A stretch of 64,000 nucleotides of DNA. Origin: AP-15 sp963732095 (lineage in GTDB: Bacteria; Pseudomonadota; Alphaproteobacteria; ATCC43930; CGMCC-115725). The translations under genes were made by a program, and so were the position numbers. Below, in pieces: positions 8,144 through 17,346 of this stretch (its first letter is position 1; the number at the start of each line of letters is the position of its first letter). Location: contig CAVSZA010000040.1 of assembly GCA_963732095.1 (NCBI GenBank), positions 62,001 through 126,000 of the forward strand. Reading direction: 5' to 3'. The notes below the pieces were generated by a model. That model was not told the DNA's origin, did no database searches, and worked only from the letters and a program-made list of their open reading frames with translations.

Positions 8144-9940
8144 TCAAAGGTCGATGACGATGTCGCCCTGAGGTCGGCAGCAGCAGATCAGCGCATTGCC
8201 TTCGGCTGGCGGCTCCACGGGCTCTGGCTGGTAGCCGACTGCGCCCATGATGAGCCCAGTCTCGCAAGTGTGACAGACCCCGGTCCGGCATGCCCACCGC
8301 ACGGGCACATCGCATGCCTCGGCAAGTTCGAGGAGGCTCTGGAAGGCCGGGGCCCAGCGGACGTTTAGGGCGCTCCGTGCAAAGGACACCAGAGATCCCA
8401 CGCCAGCAGACCCAGCTGGCTGGTGCGGTGGCCGGCGAAGTGTCGCCGCGATGCCCGGTGTCCTCGGCGGAGTTGAGCCGAAAATCTCGGTGTGGATGCG
8501 GCTGGCAGCGACACCCCAAGTCCCGAGCCCGACGGCAAGATCGTTCATGAAGGCGGACGGGCCGCATAGATAGAAATCGGCATCGCGCGGCGCCCCAAGT
8601 TCCTCGATCGCGTGCATATTCAAGCGTCCGGGAGCGTCGAAATCGGCAGCCAACCGGTCTCCTGGACGTGGAGAGCTGTAGCGGATGTGGCTATGGCCGT
8701 GGAGCAGAGCCTTGAGGAGCGCGCGCGTCTCCGCGGCGAACGGATGCTCGCCGCTGTTGCGGGCCCCGTAAATCCACCAGACCTCTCTCGCCGAGGCCCC
8801 AGCGGCCAATGCATGGAGCATGGCGAGTACCGGGGTGGCACCGATGCCAGCGCTCAGCAAGACAACGGCTCCATCACCTCCCCTCAGCGTGAAGCTGCCG
8901 CGAGGCGCGCTTGCATCCAGAACGTCGCCAATCCGAACCTGAGTCTCGACGTAGTCCCCGGCCGCGCCGTGGATCTCCCGCTTGATGCTCAGACGATAGC
9001 AATCGTCGCGCGGTTCACCGGACAGCGAATAACTGCGCAGTAGAGCGGGCACATCGGGTGCCGGCCTCAGCCGCAGCACGATAAACTGCCCGGGCAGTGC
9101 GGCCGCCAGAGCCTGCCCATCAGTCGGCTCGAGCACCAGCGAGGTCACGCTAGCGCTTTCGCGGTCCTTGCGCGATACACGCAGCGGGCGGAACCCCGTC
9201 CAGGCCGGAGGTGGGCCAGCCGCCGGGGTGAGCCCAGGGTTACCCGTCACCGCGCCCCCGCTCCGCTCCCGGTCGAGCAACGCCTGAAAGGAGCTGCGCC
9301 AGCCGGCGCTCAGGGCCGGGATCCGCACCGCCCGCTCCAGCTGGCTCCTTGAATGACCGGGCGTGTACAACAGCGCGTTGACCTCCGCGACGGTCATACG
9401 CTCGGGACCCGCAGCAACCTGCACGATCTCGTCGCCGGCTTCGACCTCTCCCTCCTCGATGACGCGAAAATAGAAGCCGGGTCTGCCATGCGACACGAGC
9501 AGTGCCGCCATCTGCGGTTCGTTCATGCGGATGCCGACCCGATAGCAGGTGACGCGCGGCTGCGTCACTTCAAAGACCGCACTCCCGATGCGGTAGTGAT
9601 CCCCGATGCACACCTCGCCATCGGGCAGTCCGTCGACGGTGAAATTCTCCCCGAATTGCCCATAGCTGAAATCGCTTCTGCCGAGCTGGGCTTGCCAATA
9701 CCGGTATGAGTCGATCTGGTATACAAAGACCGCTCGATGCTCGCCGCCATGCCCCACCAAATCCCCTTGCCCGTCACCGTCGATGTTGAGCCGCCGCGCA
9801 ACATGACGGCCTTGAACGGGGGTCTTCCAGACGGCGGTGTGGACCGTCTTTCCTCGCCACGCGACATCGCGCGGCAGACCCACATTCACCGAAAGCAGGC
9901 GAGGCACCGCGCGATTTTCCGGGTCTTCCATCGAGGCCAT
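8144..9940 (-). CDS. MOSC domain - flavin ferredoxin reductase - [2Fe-2S] ferredoxin fusion
   Basis: 598 residues in four parts. Residues 10-160 are a YiiM-like MOSC domain (DGDGQGDLVGHGGEHRAV, QFGENFTVDGL, and the conserved cysteine in QPRVTCYRVGIRM). About 165-215 is the 3-alpha domain. About 245-480 is an FAD/NAD-binding reductase module (LRSYSLSGEP for flavin, LLSAGIGATPVLAMLHAL for nucleotide, FYLCGPSAFMNDL). About 500-598 is a plant-type ferredoxin (CRTGVCHTCETG plus a later cysteine). MOSC proteins handle sulfur transfer to, or use of, molybdenum cofactor, and YiiM reduces N-hydroxylated compounds with partners. Here the whole electron chain from NAD(P)H to the Mo site sits in one chain. 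Soluble; no leader. Confidence 0.9.
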   Translation of the reverse strand: MASMEDPENRAVPRLLSVNVGLPRDVAWRGKTVHTAVWKTPVQGRHVARRLNIDGDGQGDLVGHGGEHRAVFVYQIDSYRYWQAQLGRSDFSYGQFGENFTVDGLPDGEVCIGDHYRIGSAVFEVTQPRVTCYRVGIRMNEPQMAALLVSHGRPGFYFRVIEEGEVEAGDEIVQVAAGPERMTVAEVNALLYTPGHSRSQLERAVRIPALSAGWRSSFQALLDRERSGGAVTGNPGLTPAAGPPPAWTGFRPLRVSRKDRESASVTSLVLEPTDGQALAAALPGQFIVLRLRPAPDVPALLRSYSLSGEPRDDCYRLSIKREIHGAAGDYVETQVRIGDVLDASAPRGSFTLRGGDGAVVLLSAGIGATPVLAMLHALAAGASAREVWWIYGARNSGEHPFAAETRALLKALLHGHSHIRYSSPRPGDRLAADFDAPGRLNMHAIEELGAPRDADFYLCGPSAFMNDLAVGLGTWGVAASRIHTEIFGSTPPRTPGIAATLRRPPHQPAGSAGVGSLVSFARSALNVRWAPAFQSLLELAEACDVPVRWACRTGVCHTCETGLIMGAVGYQPEPVEPPAEGNALICCCRPQGDIVIDL

Positions 9941-10047
9941 CCTCTCATATAGCGGTATTATGCGCCGAGGATCGGGATCATCGCCGGACGGTTGCCCTTT
10001 TGTAGATCCTAAGAGAGCGCTGTCGCCCGTGTCGAGGAGCTAGCCCT

Positions 10048-11430
10048 ATGGCGGAACAACCGTTATCCTCCGATCACGAAGCTGCGTCGGTGCCGTCCGC
10101 GCCGGCGCAGAGAGCGCCTCCTGAGCTGCCGCGGGCGCGACGACGGCCGTGGTCTGGGATCACGCTTGTCCGGGTCGCCGTTCTGATCGCCGCCGGGGTT
10201 ATCGTCGTTCTGTTCGCTACTCAATGGGACCGCTGGGTTGGTTTGGCGGTTCGGCAGGTCACAGACGATGCTTATGTTCGCGGCGACATCACGCCGCTCA
10301 GCGCCCAGATCGAAGGGTACGTGCGGCGAGTGCCCGTGGACGATTTTCAGCGGGTCAAGGAAGGCGAGCTGCTGGTCGAGATCGAGGCCGACGATTATCG
10401 CGCCAGGGTGGCACAGGCCGAGGCTGACCTGCAGGCGGCCAAAGCCGAGGCGCGCAGTATTGAAGCAGAAGCCAGGAGCCGGCGCTGGAAATTACAGCGC
10501 GCCTTGGAGGACCTCGACAACCAAATAGCCCTTTTGCATGCTCGCGTCGCCGCTCTCGATAAGAGCAAGGCGGTGCTGACGCTGGCACAAATCGACTTCA
10601 GTCGGGCAAAGCAACTGCTCGGGACCCCGGCGGAAAGCCGTCAGCAGTATGATCGGGCGCAAAAAGCGTTGTCGACTGCCGACGCGCAAGTCAATGAAGC
10701 CGTTGCACAAGTTTACCAAGCCCGTGTCTCTTTGGGGTTGCCGGCGCAACCCAGTAGCGGTGAAGATCTCGGCCAAGTGCCTCCAGACCTCGACGAGACC
10801 TTTTCTTCTGTCCTCGAGGCGCAGGCAGACCTGATCCAGAGTGCGGCCCAGCTCGGCGTTATCCATTCGTATGCTCAAAGCCCGAAGCAGATGCTCGACG
10901 AGTTCGCAAAACAGGGCGACATCGACCGCTATTTCGCTCAGCTCACGACCGAGGCTCCGGGCGTCAAGCAGGCCGAGGCCAAGCTCGATTTGGCCAAGAT
11001 CAATCTCGGCTATACCCGCATAACCGCCCCGGCTGGCGGCGAAGTCAGCGAACGCGACGTGCGCGCCGGGCAGTACGTCCATGCAGGGAGCCAGGTCATC
11101 ACCGTCGTGCCGCTCGACAATGTCTGGGTCGTCGCGAACTACAAGGAAACCCAGCTCACCCATGTCGCGATCGGCCAGCGCGCCGAGATCCGCGTCGACA
11201 CTTTCCCGGGAATTGCGATCAACGCGATTGTCGACAGCATTGCGCCGGCAAGCGGCGCGCAGTTCAGCCTGCTGCCGCCGGACAATGCCACCGGCAATTT
11301 CACCAAAGTCGTACAGCGGATCCCGGTCAAATTGCGGATCAGCCCCGATAACCCACTGGCCGGCAAATTGCGTCCGGGGATGTCCGTCGTCGCGACGATC
11401 CTGACCGACACTACACCGCCGCCGCCTTGA
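10048..11430 (+). CDS. HlyD/EmrA-family efflux membrane-fusion protein
   Basis: 460 residues. One N-terminal membrane anchor at about 45-65 follows a Pro-rich cytoplasmic tail. Next come the first lipoyl half (TDDAYVRGDITPLSAQIEGYV), a long alpha-helical hairpin (about 120-310, many Ala/Gln/Glu heptads), the second lipoyl half (LGYTRITAPAGGEVSERDVRAGQYV) and the beta-barrel (VANYKETQLTHVAIGQRAEIRVD). It links the inner-membrane pump encoded next to an outer-membrane channel not seen here. Its stop overlaps the start of the pump gene by 4 bp. It is divergent from the MOSC gene across a 107-bp gap. Confidence 0.9.
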   Translation: MAEQPLSSDHEAASVPSAPAQRAPPELPRARRRPWSGITLVRVAVLIAAGVIVVLFATQWDRWVGLAVRQVTDDAYVRGDITPLSAQIEGYVRRVPVDDFQRVKEGELLVEIEADDYRARVAQAEADLQAAKAEARSIEAEARSRRWKLQRALEDLDNQIALLHARVAALDKSKAVLTLAQIDFSRAKQLLGTPAESRQQYDRAQKALSTADAQVNEAVAQVYQARVSLGLPAQPSSGEDLGQVPPDLDETFSSVLEAQADLIQSAAQLGVIHSYAQSPKQMLDEFAKQGDIDRYFAQLTTEAPGVKQAEAKLDLAKINLGYTRITAPAGGEVSERDVRAGQYVHAGSQVITVVPLDNVWVVANYKETQLTHVAIGQRAEIRVDTFPGIAINAIVDSIAPASGAQFSLLPPDNATGNFTKVVQRIPVKLRISPDNPLAGKLRPGMSVVATILTDTTPPPP

Positions 11431-13028
11431 CCGAACCGGCAATAACAGGGGTAACACCGATACCGCTGTCCGCGGTAGGCCGCAGCGAGTATCCCGCCGT
11501 CGGGGTGGTTGCGGTGATGACGGGGGCGCTCATCTCGACCCTCAACGTGCGGCTCACGACGCAGGGTCTCGCTGATATCCGCGGCGCGCTCGGCCTCGGT
11601 TTCGACGACGGATCGTGGATCAGCACGGTCTTCTCGGCCGCGCAAATGGTTGTCACGCCAGCGGCGGCATGGATGGGCACCGTGCTCAGCACCCGCCGCG
11701 TGCTGCTGTGGACTGGCGCGATCTTTGCCCTGGCTTCTCTGCCCCCGCCGCTCGTGCATGACTACGGCACGCTGATCGGGCTGCAATTCGTCCGCGGGCT
11801 CGCGGTCGGCGCCTTCATTCCCGCGGCACTCGGTTTTGTGCTGCGCAGCCTAGCCCCGCAATGGCGGATCTGGGGGATCGCCGCCTATTCGTTCCGCTTC
11901 GTCTTTTCACAGAATATCGCCAGCGCGGTCGAGGGCTGGTATTCGGAAACCGGACATTGGGAATGGATTTTCTGGCAGAACGCCGCCCTGGCGCCGGTCA
12001 TGATGCTGCTCACCGCCGTGGCGATGCCGCAGCGGCCGGTCGACCGCGAGTTGCTGCGGCGAACCGATTGGACCGGCATCGTCTATGCGGGTATCGGCTT
12101 CGGCCTCATCTATGCCGGGCTTGATCAGGGCAACCGGCTCGACTGGCTAAACTCAGGAGTGGTGACCGGGCTCCTGCTTGCCGGCGGCATGCTCGTCGTC
12201 GCCTTTATCGTGCACGAGGCCCGCGCCGAGTACCCGCTGATCCATTTGAGCGTGCTGACCCGGCGCAATATCGTAGTGGCGGCTCTCCTCATCGTGATCT
12301 ACCCCGGTTTCGGGACCACCGGGGCTGCGTTTGTGGTGCCCGACTATCTGACCCGCGTCCAGGGATTGCGCGACTTGCAGATCGGTGACGTGCTCAACTG
12401 GATCGCGCTGCCGCAATTCGTGCTGGTGCCGCTCGTCGCGCTATTGCTGAAGCGGATCGATGCCCGGCTGTTGCTGGTGTTCGGGGCCACGATGCTCGCG
12501 ATCGGCACCTGGATCCAGACCGGACTGAGTCACGATTGGGCCAGTGGGGATTTCATCGTCTCGCAGCTGATCGAGGCCGTCGGCCTCGCTTTTGCGATCA
12601 CCTCGGTGATCGCCTTCGCCGTCGCCAACATCACGCCGGCGCTGGCGGCGGCGATCGCCGCAATGATCCAGATCGCGCGGTGGCTGGGTAGTGAAATCGG
12701 CATTACGGTGATGCAGACCTTTGTGCGCGTTCGCGAGCAGGTCTATTCGAATTTGATCGGACTGCACGTGGTGACCGGTCTGCCGGCGACCGCACAGGCG
12801 ACCGCGCAGTTGGCCGGCCCATTCGGCAGCCGCGCGACGGGAATTGGCGAGCCTGCCGCGCAAGGCACGGCGGTGCTCGCCAGCATTGTGCGCCGCGAGG
12901 CCTATGTGCTGGCATACATCGATGCGTTCTGGCTGATTGCCTGGGTTTCGCTGCTCGGTATTCTGCTGGTGCTCCTGCTGCGCCCGCCACCGCCGAACCC
13001 GCTAATTCCATCGCGCGGAGCCTTATGA
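11427..13028 (+). CDS. EmrB/DHA2-family multidrug efflux MFS transporter
   Basis: 533 residues starting with TTG in a TTGA overlap with the upstream stop, which suggests translational coupling. About 14 hydrophobic segments are seen, as in the DHA2 family, with the motif-A-like region after helix 2 (TPAAAWMGTVLSTRRVLL) and the LQFVRGLAVGAFIPAALGF helix. It should use proton motive force to export hydrophobic toxicants through the HlyD-type partner. Substrates unknown. No local regulator is evident. Confidence 0.9.
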   Translation: MTEPAITGVTPIPLSAVGRSEYPAVGVVAVMTGALISTLNVRLTTQGLADIRGALGLGFDDGSWISTVFSAAQMVVTPAAAWMGTVLSTRRVLLWTGAIFALASLPPPLVHDYGTLIGLQFVRGLAVGAFIPAALGFVLRSLAPQWRIWGIAAYSFRFVFSQNIASAVEGWYSETGHWEWIFWQNAALAPVMMLLTAVAMPQRPVDRELLRRTDWTGIVYAGIGFGLIYAGLDQGNRLDWLNSGVVTGLLLAGGMLVVAFIVHEARAEYPLIHLSVLTRRNIVVAALLIVIYPGFGTTGAAFVVPDYLTRVQGLRDLQIGDVLNWIALPQFVLVPLVALLLKRIDARLLLVFGATMLAIGTWIQTGLSHDWASGDFIVSQLIEAVGLAFAITSVIAFAVANITPALAAAIAAMIQIARWLGSEIGITVMQTFVRVREQVYSNLIGLHVVTGLPATAQATAQLAGPFGSRATGIGEPAAQGTAVLASIVRREAYVLAYIDAFWLIAWVSLLGILLVLLLRPPPPNPLIPSRGAL

Positions 13029-13107
13029 ATTTACGGCTGATCTTGGTTGGACAACCCAGCAAGCAGCCGTAACTCAGCGGTAAAAGCACAGCGCCCGACA
13101 GTGCGCA

Positions 13108-13803
13108 TCAGCGGTTTTGGAGCCGATACCGGAGCCAAACCACGCCACCCTCCAACACCTCGGTGCTCGCCAGTGTCATTGAGCGGATCGGCGCTGCGAT
13201 GCCGGCATCCTTGTCGCTGGAGTCGAAGATGCTCGGCGCGCCCTTTGCTCCATCGACGGCGGGGCAGATCGCAAGGCTGATCTCGTCGATCAGGCCGGCC
13301 CGCAGAAAGGCCCCGTTCGAGCCGCCGCCACCTTCGAGCAGAAGGCGTTCGAGCCCCAGCTCGTGATTCAGGATCTCCAGTGCCAATGCCAGATCGAGCT
13401 CATTCTCGCCGGCGAAGATGTAGGAGACGCCATCCTGGCGCAGGCCCGCCAAATGCGCGTCGGAGACCCGCTCCGTCAGCACCGCAACGATCGGGTCGCC
13501 GCCGATGTCGGACCGTCCCCAGGCGATCTTGCCCTGCGCATCGAGCGCGATGCCGTAGGCGGCGGCATCTTGCCGGGCAAACCAAGGTGCCCTGGGATAG
13601 GTCTGGCCGGGGTGATCGGGGTACGCCTTGGCCCTGGCGTATTCACTGCCGGTCACACGGCCGATCAGCCAGGACCCGCCGCCGAGCTGCTCGTGCAGAC
13701 GCTCGAACAGCCCCGCCATGCGGTTCTCGGCGGGCCGCCACCGGCTGCCGAGAATGCGGCCGTCGACGCTCGCGTTCATGTGGCAGATTACATAAGGCTT
13801 CAT
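13108..13803 (-). CDS. Dihydrofolate reductase-like / RibD C-terminal domain protein
   Basis: 231 residues of the RibD_C / DHFR-like fold: KPYVICHMNASVDGRILGSRW at the start, WLIGRVTGSEYA, then LLEGGGGSNGAFLRAGLIDEISLAICP, the signature of NADPH-dependent reductases related to the riboflavin enzyme. The protein lacks the RibD deaminase half, so it is probably a stand-alone NADPH reductase of unknown substrate. It lies between the efflux pair and the 2-hydroxyacid oxidase, 128 bp upstream of the latter's stop and on the same strand. Confidence 0.85.
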   Translation of the reverse strand: MKPYVICHMNASVDGRILGSRWRPAENRMAGLFERLHEQLGGGSWLIGRVTGSEYARAKAYPDHPGQTYPRAPWFARQDAAAYGIALDAQGKIAWGRSDIGGDPIVAVLTERVSDAHLAGLRQDGVSYIFAGENELDLALALEILNHELGLERLLLEGGGGSNGAFLRAGLIDEISLAICPAVDGAKGAPSIFDSSDKDAGIAAPIRSMTLASTEVLEGGVVWLRYRLQNR

Positions 13804-13931
13804 GTCTTTGCGTCCTGGCGATAGCTGCGCTCAGCCGCGGTTGCGTCGCTCCGAGGCGCTGCGTCTAAAAACAGGAGGGCGGGAGGCGCGTCGCATCGCG
13901 AACGGCTGCTCAGCCGATCCCGCCGGCGTGG

Positions 13932-15026
13932 CTAATAGGTCTCGCGCGCCAGATTGAGGTGCGGGAAGGCGCTGTGCACGTGCGGCGGCACGACCTGGCG
14001 GGCCGGGCGGATGTAGGATTTGTCCAGCTCGCGGTAGCCGGTGACGCCGAGGAGCGAGAGGCAGATGCGGATCTCGTCTTCGAGGATCTCGAAGAGGCGC
14101 ACCATGCCCTCGGCGCCGGCGGCGGCGAGGCCGTAGACGTAGAGCCGGCCGCAAGCGACCGCGTCAGCGCCGAGGATCAGCGCCTTGACGACGTCGGTGC
14201 CGCGGCTGATGCCGCCATCGACGACGATGCGCGCATGCCCGCTGACCGCTTCGACGACCTCCGGCAATACGTCGATCGAACCGACACCCTGATCGAGCTG
14301 CCGCCCGCCATGGTTCGACACATAGACGCAGTCGACACCGTGCTCGACCGCGATCTTGGCGTCCTCGGCGGTGGCGATGCCTTTCAGGATCAACGGGATG
14401 TCGAAGCCCTTTTTGATCCGCTCGACATCGCGCCAGTTGAATTGCGCCTGAAAGATACGGGCATCGGCGACGCGCACACGCCGGCGCTGGTGGCGTTTGG
14501 CGATGTCGCGTTCGCGCCGGCTGTAGCTGTCGGTGTCGACGGTCAGGCAGAACGCGTCATAGCCCTTGTCGATGGCGCGGCGCACATGATCGTCGACCCA
14601 TGCGGCGTCGCCGCGAACATAAAGTTGAAAAATCTTGAAACCGTTGCCCGAGGCTTCAGCGGTCTTGTCGAGCCCGGGATGCGACACCGAGCTCAAGATG
14701 ATGCCGTTACCAAAAGAGCGCGTCGCCTTGGCGACCGTGGCGCCGCCGCCCGGCTCGAACACTTCGAGTGAGCCGACCGGCGCGCACAGCACCGGTATTC
14801 GCAGCTTTTTGCCGAACAGCGCGCTGCTGCAATCGATGTTCGACACATCGCGCAGCACCCGCGGCCGAAAGCCTATCGCGTCGAGCGCCAGGCGGTTGCG
14901 CGCCAGGGTCGTTTCGGTCTCGGAGCCGCCGATCAGGTAATCCCAATTGTTGCGATCGAGGTTGGTGCGCGCCTGCGTCACGAACTCATGCAGGTTCTGA
15001 AAGCGGTCTTCGAGCGACTCGGGCAT
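13932..15026 (-). CDS. FMN-dependent alpha-hydroxy-acid oxidase/dehydrogenase
   Basis: 364 residues, a complete member of the glycolate oxidase / L-lactate dehydrogenase / mandelate dehydrogenase family. The TIM barrel shows the N-terminal NWDYLIGGSETETTL and PRVLRDVSNID, the LTVDTDSYSRRERD strand, the catalytic His-Gly-Gly-Arg in YVSNHGGRQLD, and phosphate-binding VDGGISRGTDVVKAL. It oxidises an L-2-hydroxyacid to the 2-oxoacid with FMN. The substrate cannot be fixed. It is divergent from the D-2-hydroxyacid dehydrogenase gene across about 100 bp, so the two may share a regulatory region and act on related 2-hydroxyacids. Confidence 0.92.
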   Translation of the reverse strand: MPESLEDRFQNLHEFVTQARTNLDRNNWDYLIGGSETETTLARNRLALDAIGFRPRVLRDVSNIDCSSALFGKKLRIPVLCAPVGSLEVFEPGGGATVAKATRSFGNGIILSSVSHPGLDKTAEASGNGFKIFQLYVRGDAAWVDDHVRRAIDKGYDAFCLTVDTDSYSRRERDIAKRHQRRRVRVADARIFQAQFNWRDVERIKKGFDIPLILKGIATAEDAKIAVEHGVDCVYVSNHGGRQLDQGVGSIDVLPEVVEAVSGHARIVVDGGISRGTDVVKALILGADAVACGRLYVYGLAAAGAEGMVRLFEILEDEIRICLSLLGVTGYRELDKSYIRPARQVVPPHVHSAFPHLNLARETY

Positions 15027-15128
15027 GGTTCTATTCTTCCGGGCTGATTTGACGACGATCGCAACCTATCGCTACGATGCGGCTCTTGCCAACCAGGCGC
15101 GACAATGCCCCCGAAGAGGAGACACAAT

Positions 15129-16100
15129 ATGCCTCGCATTCTCACTCCGAGCACCCATTCCGAAGAGACGCTCGCGATCGCCCACGACTTGCTGCCGCCC
15201 GGCTGGCAGTTGGCGACCGCCCCGCACGGCAGACCCGAATTTTTGGAGTTGCTCAAGGACACCGAGTATTACATCGGCGCGGGACAGTTCAAGCACGGGC
15301 CGGAGTTCTACCAAGCGGCGCCAAAGCTGCGGATCGTGCAGACGTTGAGCGCGGGCTACAACACCTATGATTTGGAGGCGGCGCGCGCGGTTGGCGTGCC
15401 GATCTGCAACAATGGCGGCGCCAATGCGACAGCGGTCGCCGAGCATGCGATGCTGCTAATGCTGGCGGTTTGCCGCAAGTTGATCTGGCAGCACGAGGGC
15501 GTCGTGTCTGGACGCTGGCGCGGCAATGACTTCAATTCCGCCAAACTGTACGAGCTCGAAGACAAGACGTTGGGCATTGTCGGGCTCGGCAACATAGGCA
15601 AGAAGGTGGCGCGCCGCGCCAAAGCCTTCGACATGCAGATCAAATATTACGACATCAATCGGTTGACGACCGATCAGGAGGATGCGCTCGGCGTCCGCTT
15701 TGCTCTCTTCCCCGAGTTGTTGAAGACCTCCGACATCGTGACCCTCCACGTGCCGCTCGACAAATCGACGCACAATCTGATCGGCGAACGCGAACTCGGG
15801 ATGATGAAGCCGACGGCGATCCTGATCAACACCTGCCGGGGCCCGGTCGTCGACGAGAAGGCGCTATACATGGCCTTGCGTGACGAGAAGATCCTCGGCG
15901 CCGGGCTAGACGTCATGGTCGAGGAACCGCCCAAGCCCGACCACGAACTGTTCACCTTGAAGAACGCGATCTTCTCACCACACGGCGCCGGGCCGACCTG
16001 GGACAATCACTGGAAGCGGTGGCGCAACGCGTTCGACAATTTCGAGCGGGTCGCGCGCGGCCAAAAGCCGTTCTGGATCGTCCCCGAGCTCAGGGACTGA
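15129..16100 (+). CDS. D-isomer-specific 2-hydroxyacid dehydrogenase
   Basis: I place the start at the ATG at 15129, behind the purine-rich GAAGAGGAGA. 323 residues. The N-terminal catalytic half contains VQTLSAGYNTYDLEAAR. The Rossmann core is LGIVGLGNIGKKVARRAK. The catalytic Arg is in INTCRGPVVDE, the Glu region is VMVEEPPKPDHEL and the His is in FSPHGAG. It should interconvert a D-2-hydroxyacid and a 2-oxoacid with NAD(P)H. The partner oxidase is divergently encoded. Exact substrate unknown. Confidence 0.92.
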   Translation: MPRILTPSTHSEETLAIAHDLLPPGWQLATAPHGRPEFLELLKDTEYYIGAGQFKHGPEFYQAAPKLRIVQTLSAGYNTYDLEAARAVGVPICNNGGANATAVAEHAMLLMLAVCRKLIWQHEGVVSGRWRGNDFNSAKLYELEDKTLGIVGLGNIGKKVARRAKAFDMQIKYYDINRLTTDQEDALGVRFALFPELLKTSDIVTLHVPLDKSTHNLIGERELGMMKPTAILINTCRGPVVDEKALYMALRDEKILGAGLDVMVEEPPKPDHELFTLKNAIFSPHGAGPTWDNHWKRWRNAFDNFERVARGQKPFWIVPELRD

Positions 16101-16108
16101 ACCCCATA

Positions 16109-16231
16109 GTCATTCCGGGGCGCGGCGCAGCTGCGAGCCCGGAAGCCATGAACACGGACCAGCAACAATAGAGGTAAGGGCCGGTGTTCATGGTTTCCGG
16201 GCCCGGCCCGCACGGGCCGTCCCGGAATGAC
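16109..16231. repeat. 123-bp imperfect palindromic element
   Basis: The ends GTCATTCCGG and CCGGAATGAC are perfectly inverted. Inner arms GGAAGCCATGAACAC and GTGTTCATGGTTTCC also pair. The element fills the convergent gap between the dehydrogenase and the alpha/beta hydrolase. It resembles small palindromic intergenic elements common in Rhizobiales and may double as a bidirectional terminator. Confidence 0.8.
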
Positions 16232-16248
16232 GAATCTGGTGTTTGAGG

Positions 16249-17151
16249 TCAGCCCAGGAAGTCACGCAGCGCGGCGGCGAGGTCTTTGGGATTGTCGCCC
16301 TGCACTGTGTGGCCGGCTTTGGGGATCGTGATGCAACGGCCATCGGGTAGCCGCGCCGCAAGCCGCTCGGCGTCCTCTTCATGGAAGACGTCGCTTTCGG
16401 CGCCGCGCACGACGAGGGTCGGGCAGGTTACTTTGGCGAGGCCATCGGCAAGCCGGCGCCGCTCCGCGGTGTGCGTCTCGCCGATCTGCTGAAAACGCCT
16501 GCGATCATATTTCCAGGTCCAGGTTCCGTCGGTCTGCTGACGCAGATTGTGCATCAGGCTGCGGCGCAAGACCTTCGGGTCACGCCGCGGGTTGAAGGCC
16601 AGAGCCCGCTCGATGATCGCGTCGAGCGGCTCCGGATTGGCGCTGCCATTGACGAAATCGCGAATGCGGCGCGAGCCCGGACGCCTGACCTCGGGGCCGG
16701 CATCGATCAGCACCAGATGCGAAAGCCTCTCCGGGTAATGGATCGCGAAGGCCAGCGCATTGATCGCGCCCATCGACATTCCGGCGAGGATAAAATGGTC
16801 GAGGCCGAGCGTATCGACAAAGCCTTTGACGTCCTCGCGTTGCGCTGCGATCGAGTAATCGGCGTCGGGCGCCCAGTCGGTATCGCCATGCCCTCGCTGG
16901 TCGAGCGCAATGCAGTGAAATTCGTCGCGCAATGCGAGGCAGCAGAGATCCCAGGTATGCGCCGTCAAGGCGCCACCATGGAGGAAAAGGAGCGGCCGCA
17001 GCTCTTCATTTCCCCAATCGAGGTAGCGGAACCGAAGATGACCCACCAGCACGATCTTGTCGCTCGGCAATACGACATCGTCGAAGCTGAAGCCGGCGCG
17101 TACCGCAGTAGTCTTCAGATGATCGTGATATTCGTCGGCGGATAGTGTCAT
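16249..17151 (-). CDS. Alpha/beta hydrolase
   Basis: The ATG at 17151 gives 300 residues. The fold is clear: LLFLHGGALTAHTWD (oxyanion hole), ALDQRGHGDTDW, the nucleophile elbow AGMSMGAINAL with Ser, VVRGAESDVFHEED with the acid, and KAGHTVQGDNP with the His, so the triad is complete. Likely an esterase, lactonase or C-C hydrolase of the meta-cleavage type. Substrate unknown. It is divergent from the D-aminoacylase gene. Confidence 0.88.
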   Translation of the reverse strand: MTLSADEYHDHLKTTAVRAGFSFDDVVLPSDKIVLVGHLRFRYLDWGNEELRPLLFLHGGALTAHTWDLCCLALRDEFHCIALDQRGHGDTDWAPDADYSIAAQREDVKGFVDTLGLDHFILAGMSMGAINALAFAIHYPERLSHLVLIDAGPEVRRPGSRRIRDFVNGSANPEPLDAIIERALAFNPRRDPKVLRRSLMHNLRQQTDGTWTWKYDRRRFQQIGETHTAERRRLADGLAKVTCPTLVVRGAESDVFHEEDAERLAARLPDGRCITIPKAGHTVQGDNPKDLAAALRDFLG

Positions 17152-17346
17152 GGCTTGGCGGCTCCGTACGCAGCGTCGACTGGGCACACGCTTAGCATGA
17201 ACCGGTATCCCGGCGACTATTGTCATCGCTTTACGATTACCACACCCGCGTCCACGTCATGGCTCAGGGCTCCCGCAGAGTGGGTCTCACCCGCTAGAGG
17301 CGATACACTCGCGATCGAAAATCACCCGCCTCAAGGGAGAATACCG

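Noticed and set aside
13060..13110. GTAACTCAGCGGTAAAAGCAC, resembling a tRNA D-arm
   Set aside because: No matching acceptor, anticodon or T-arm (TTCGA) could be found around it.
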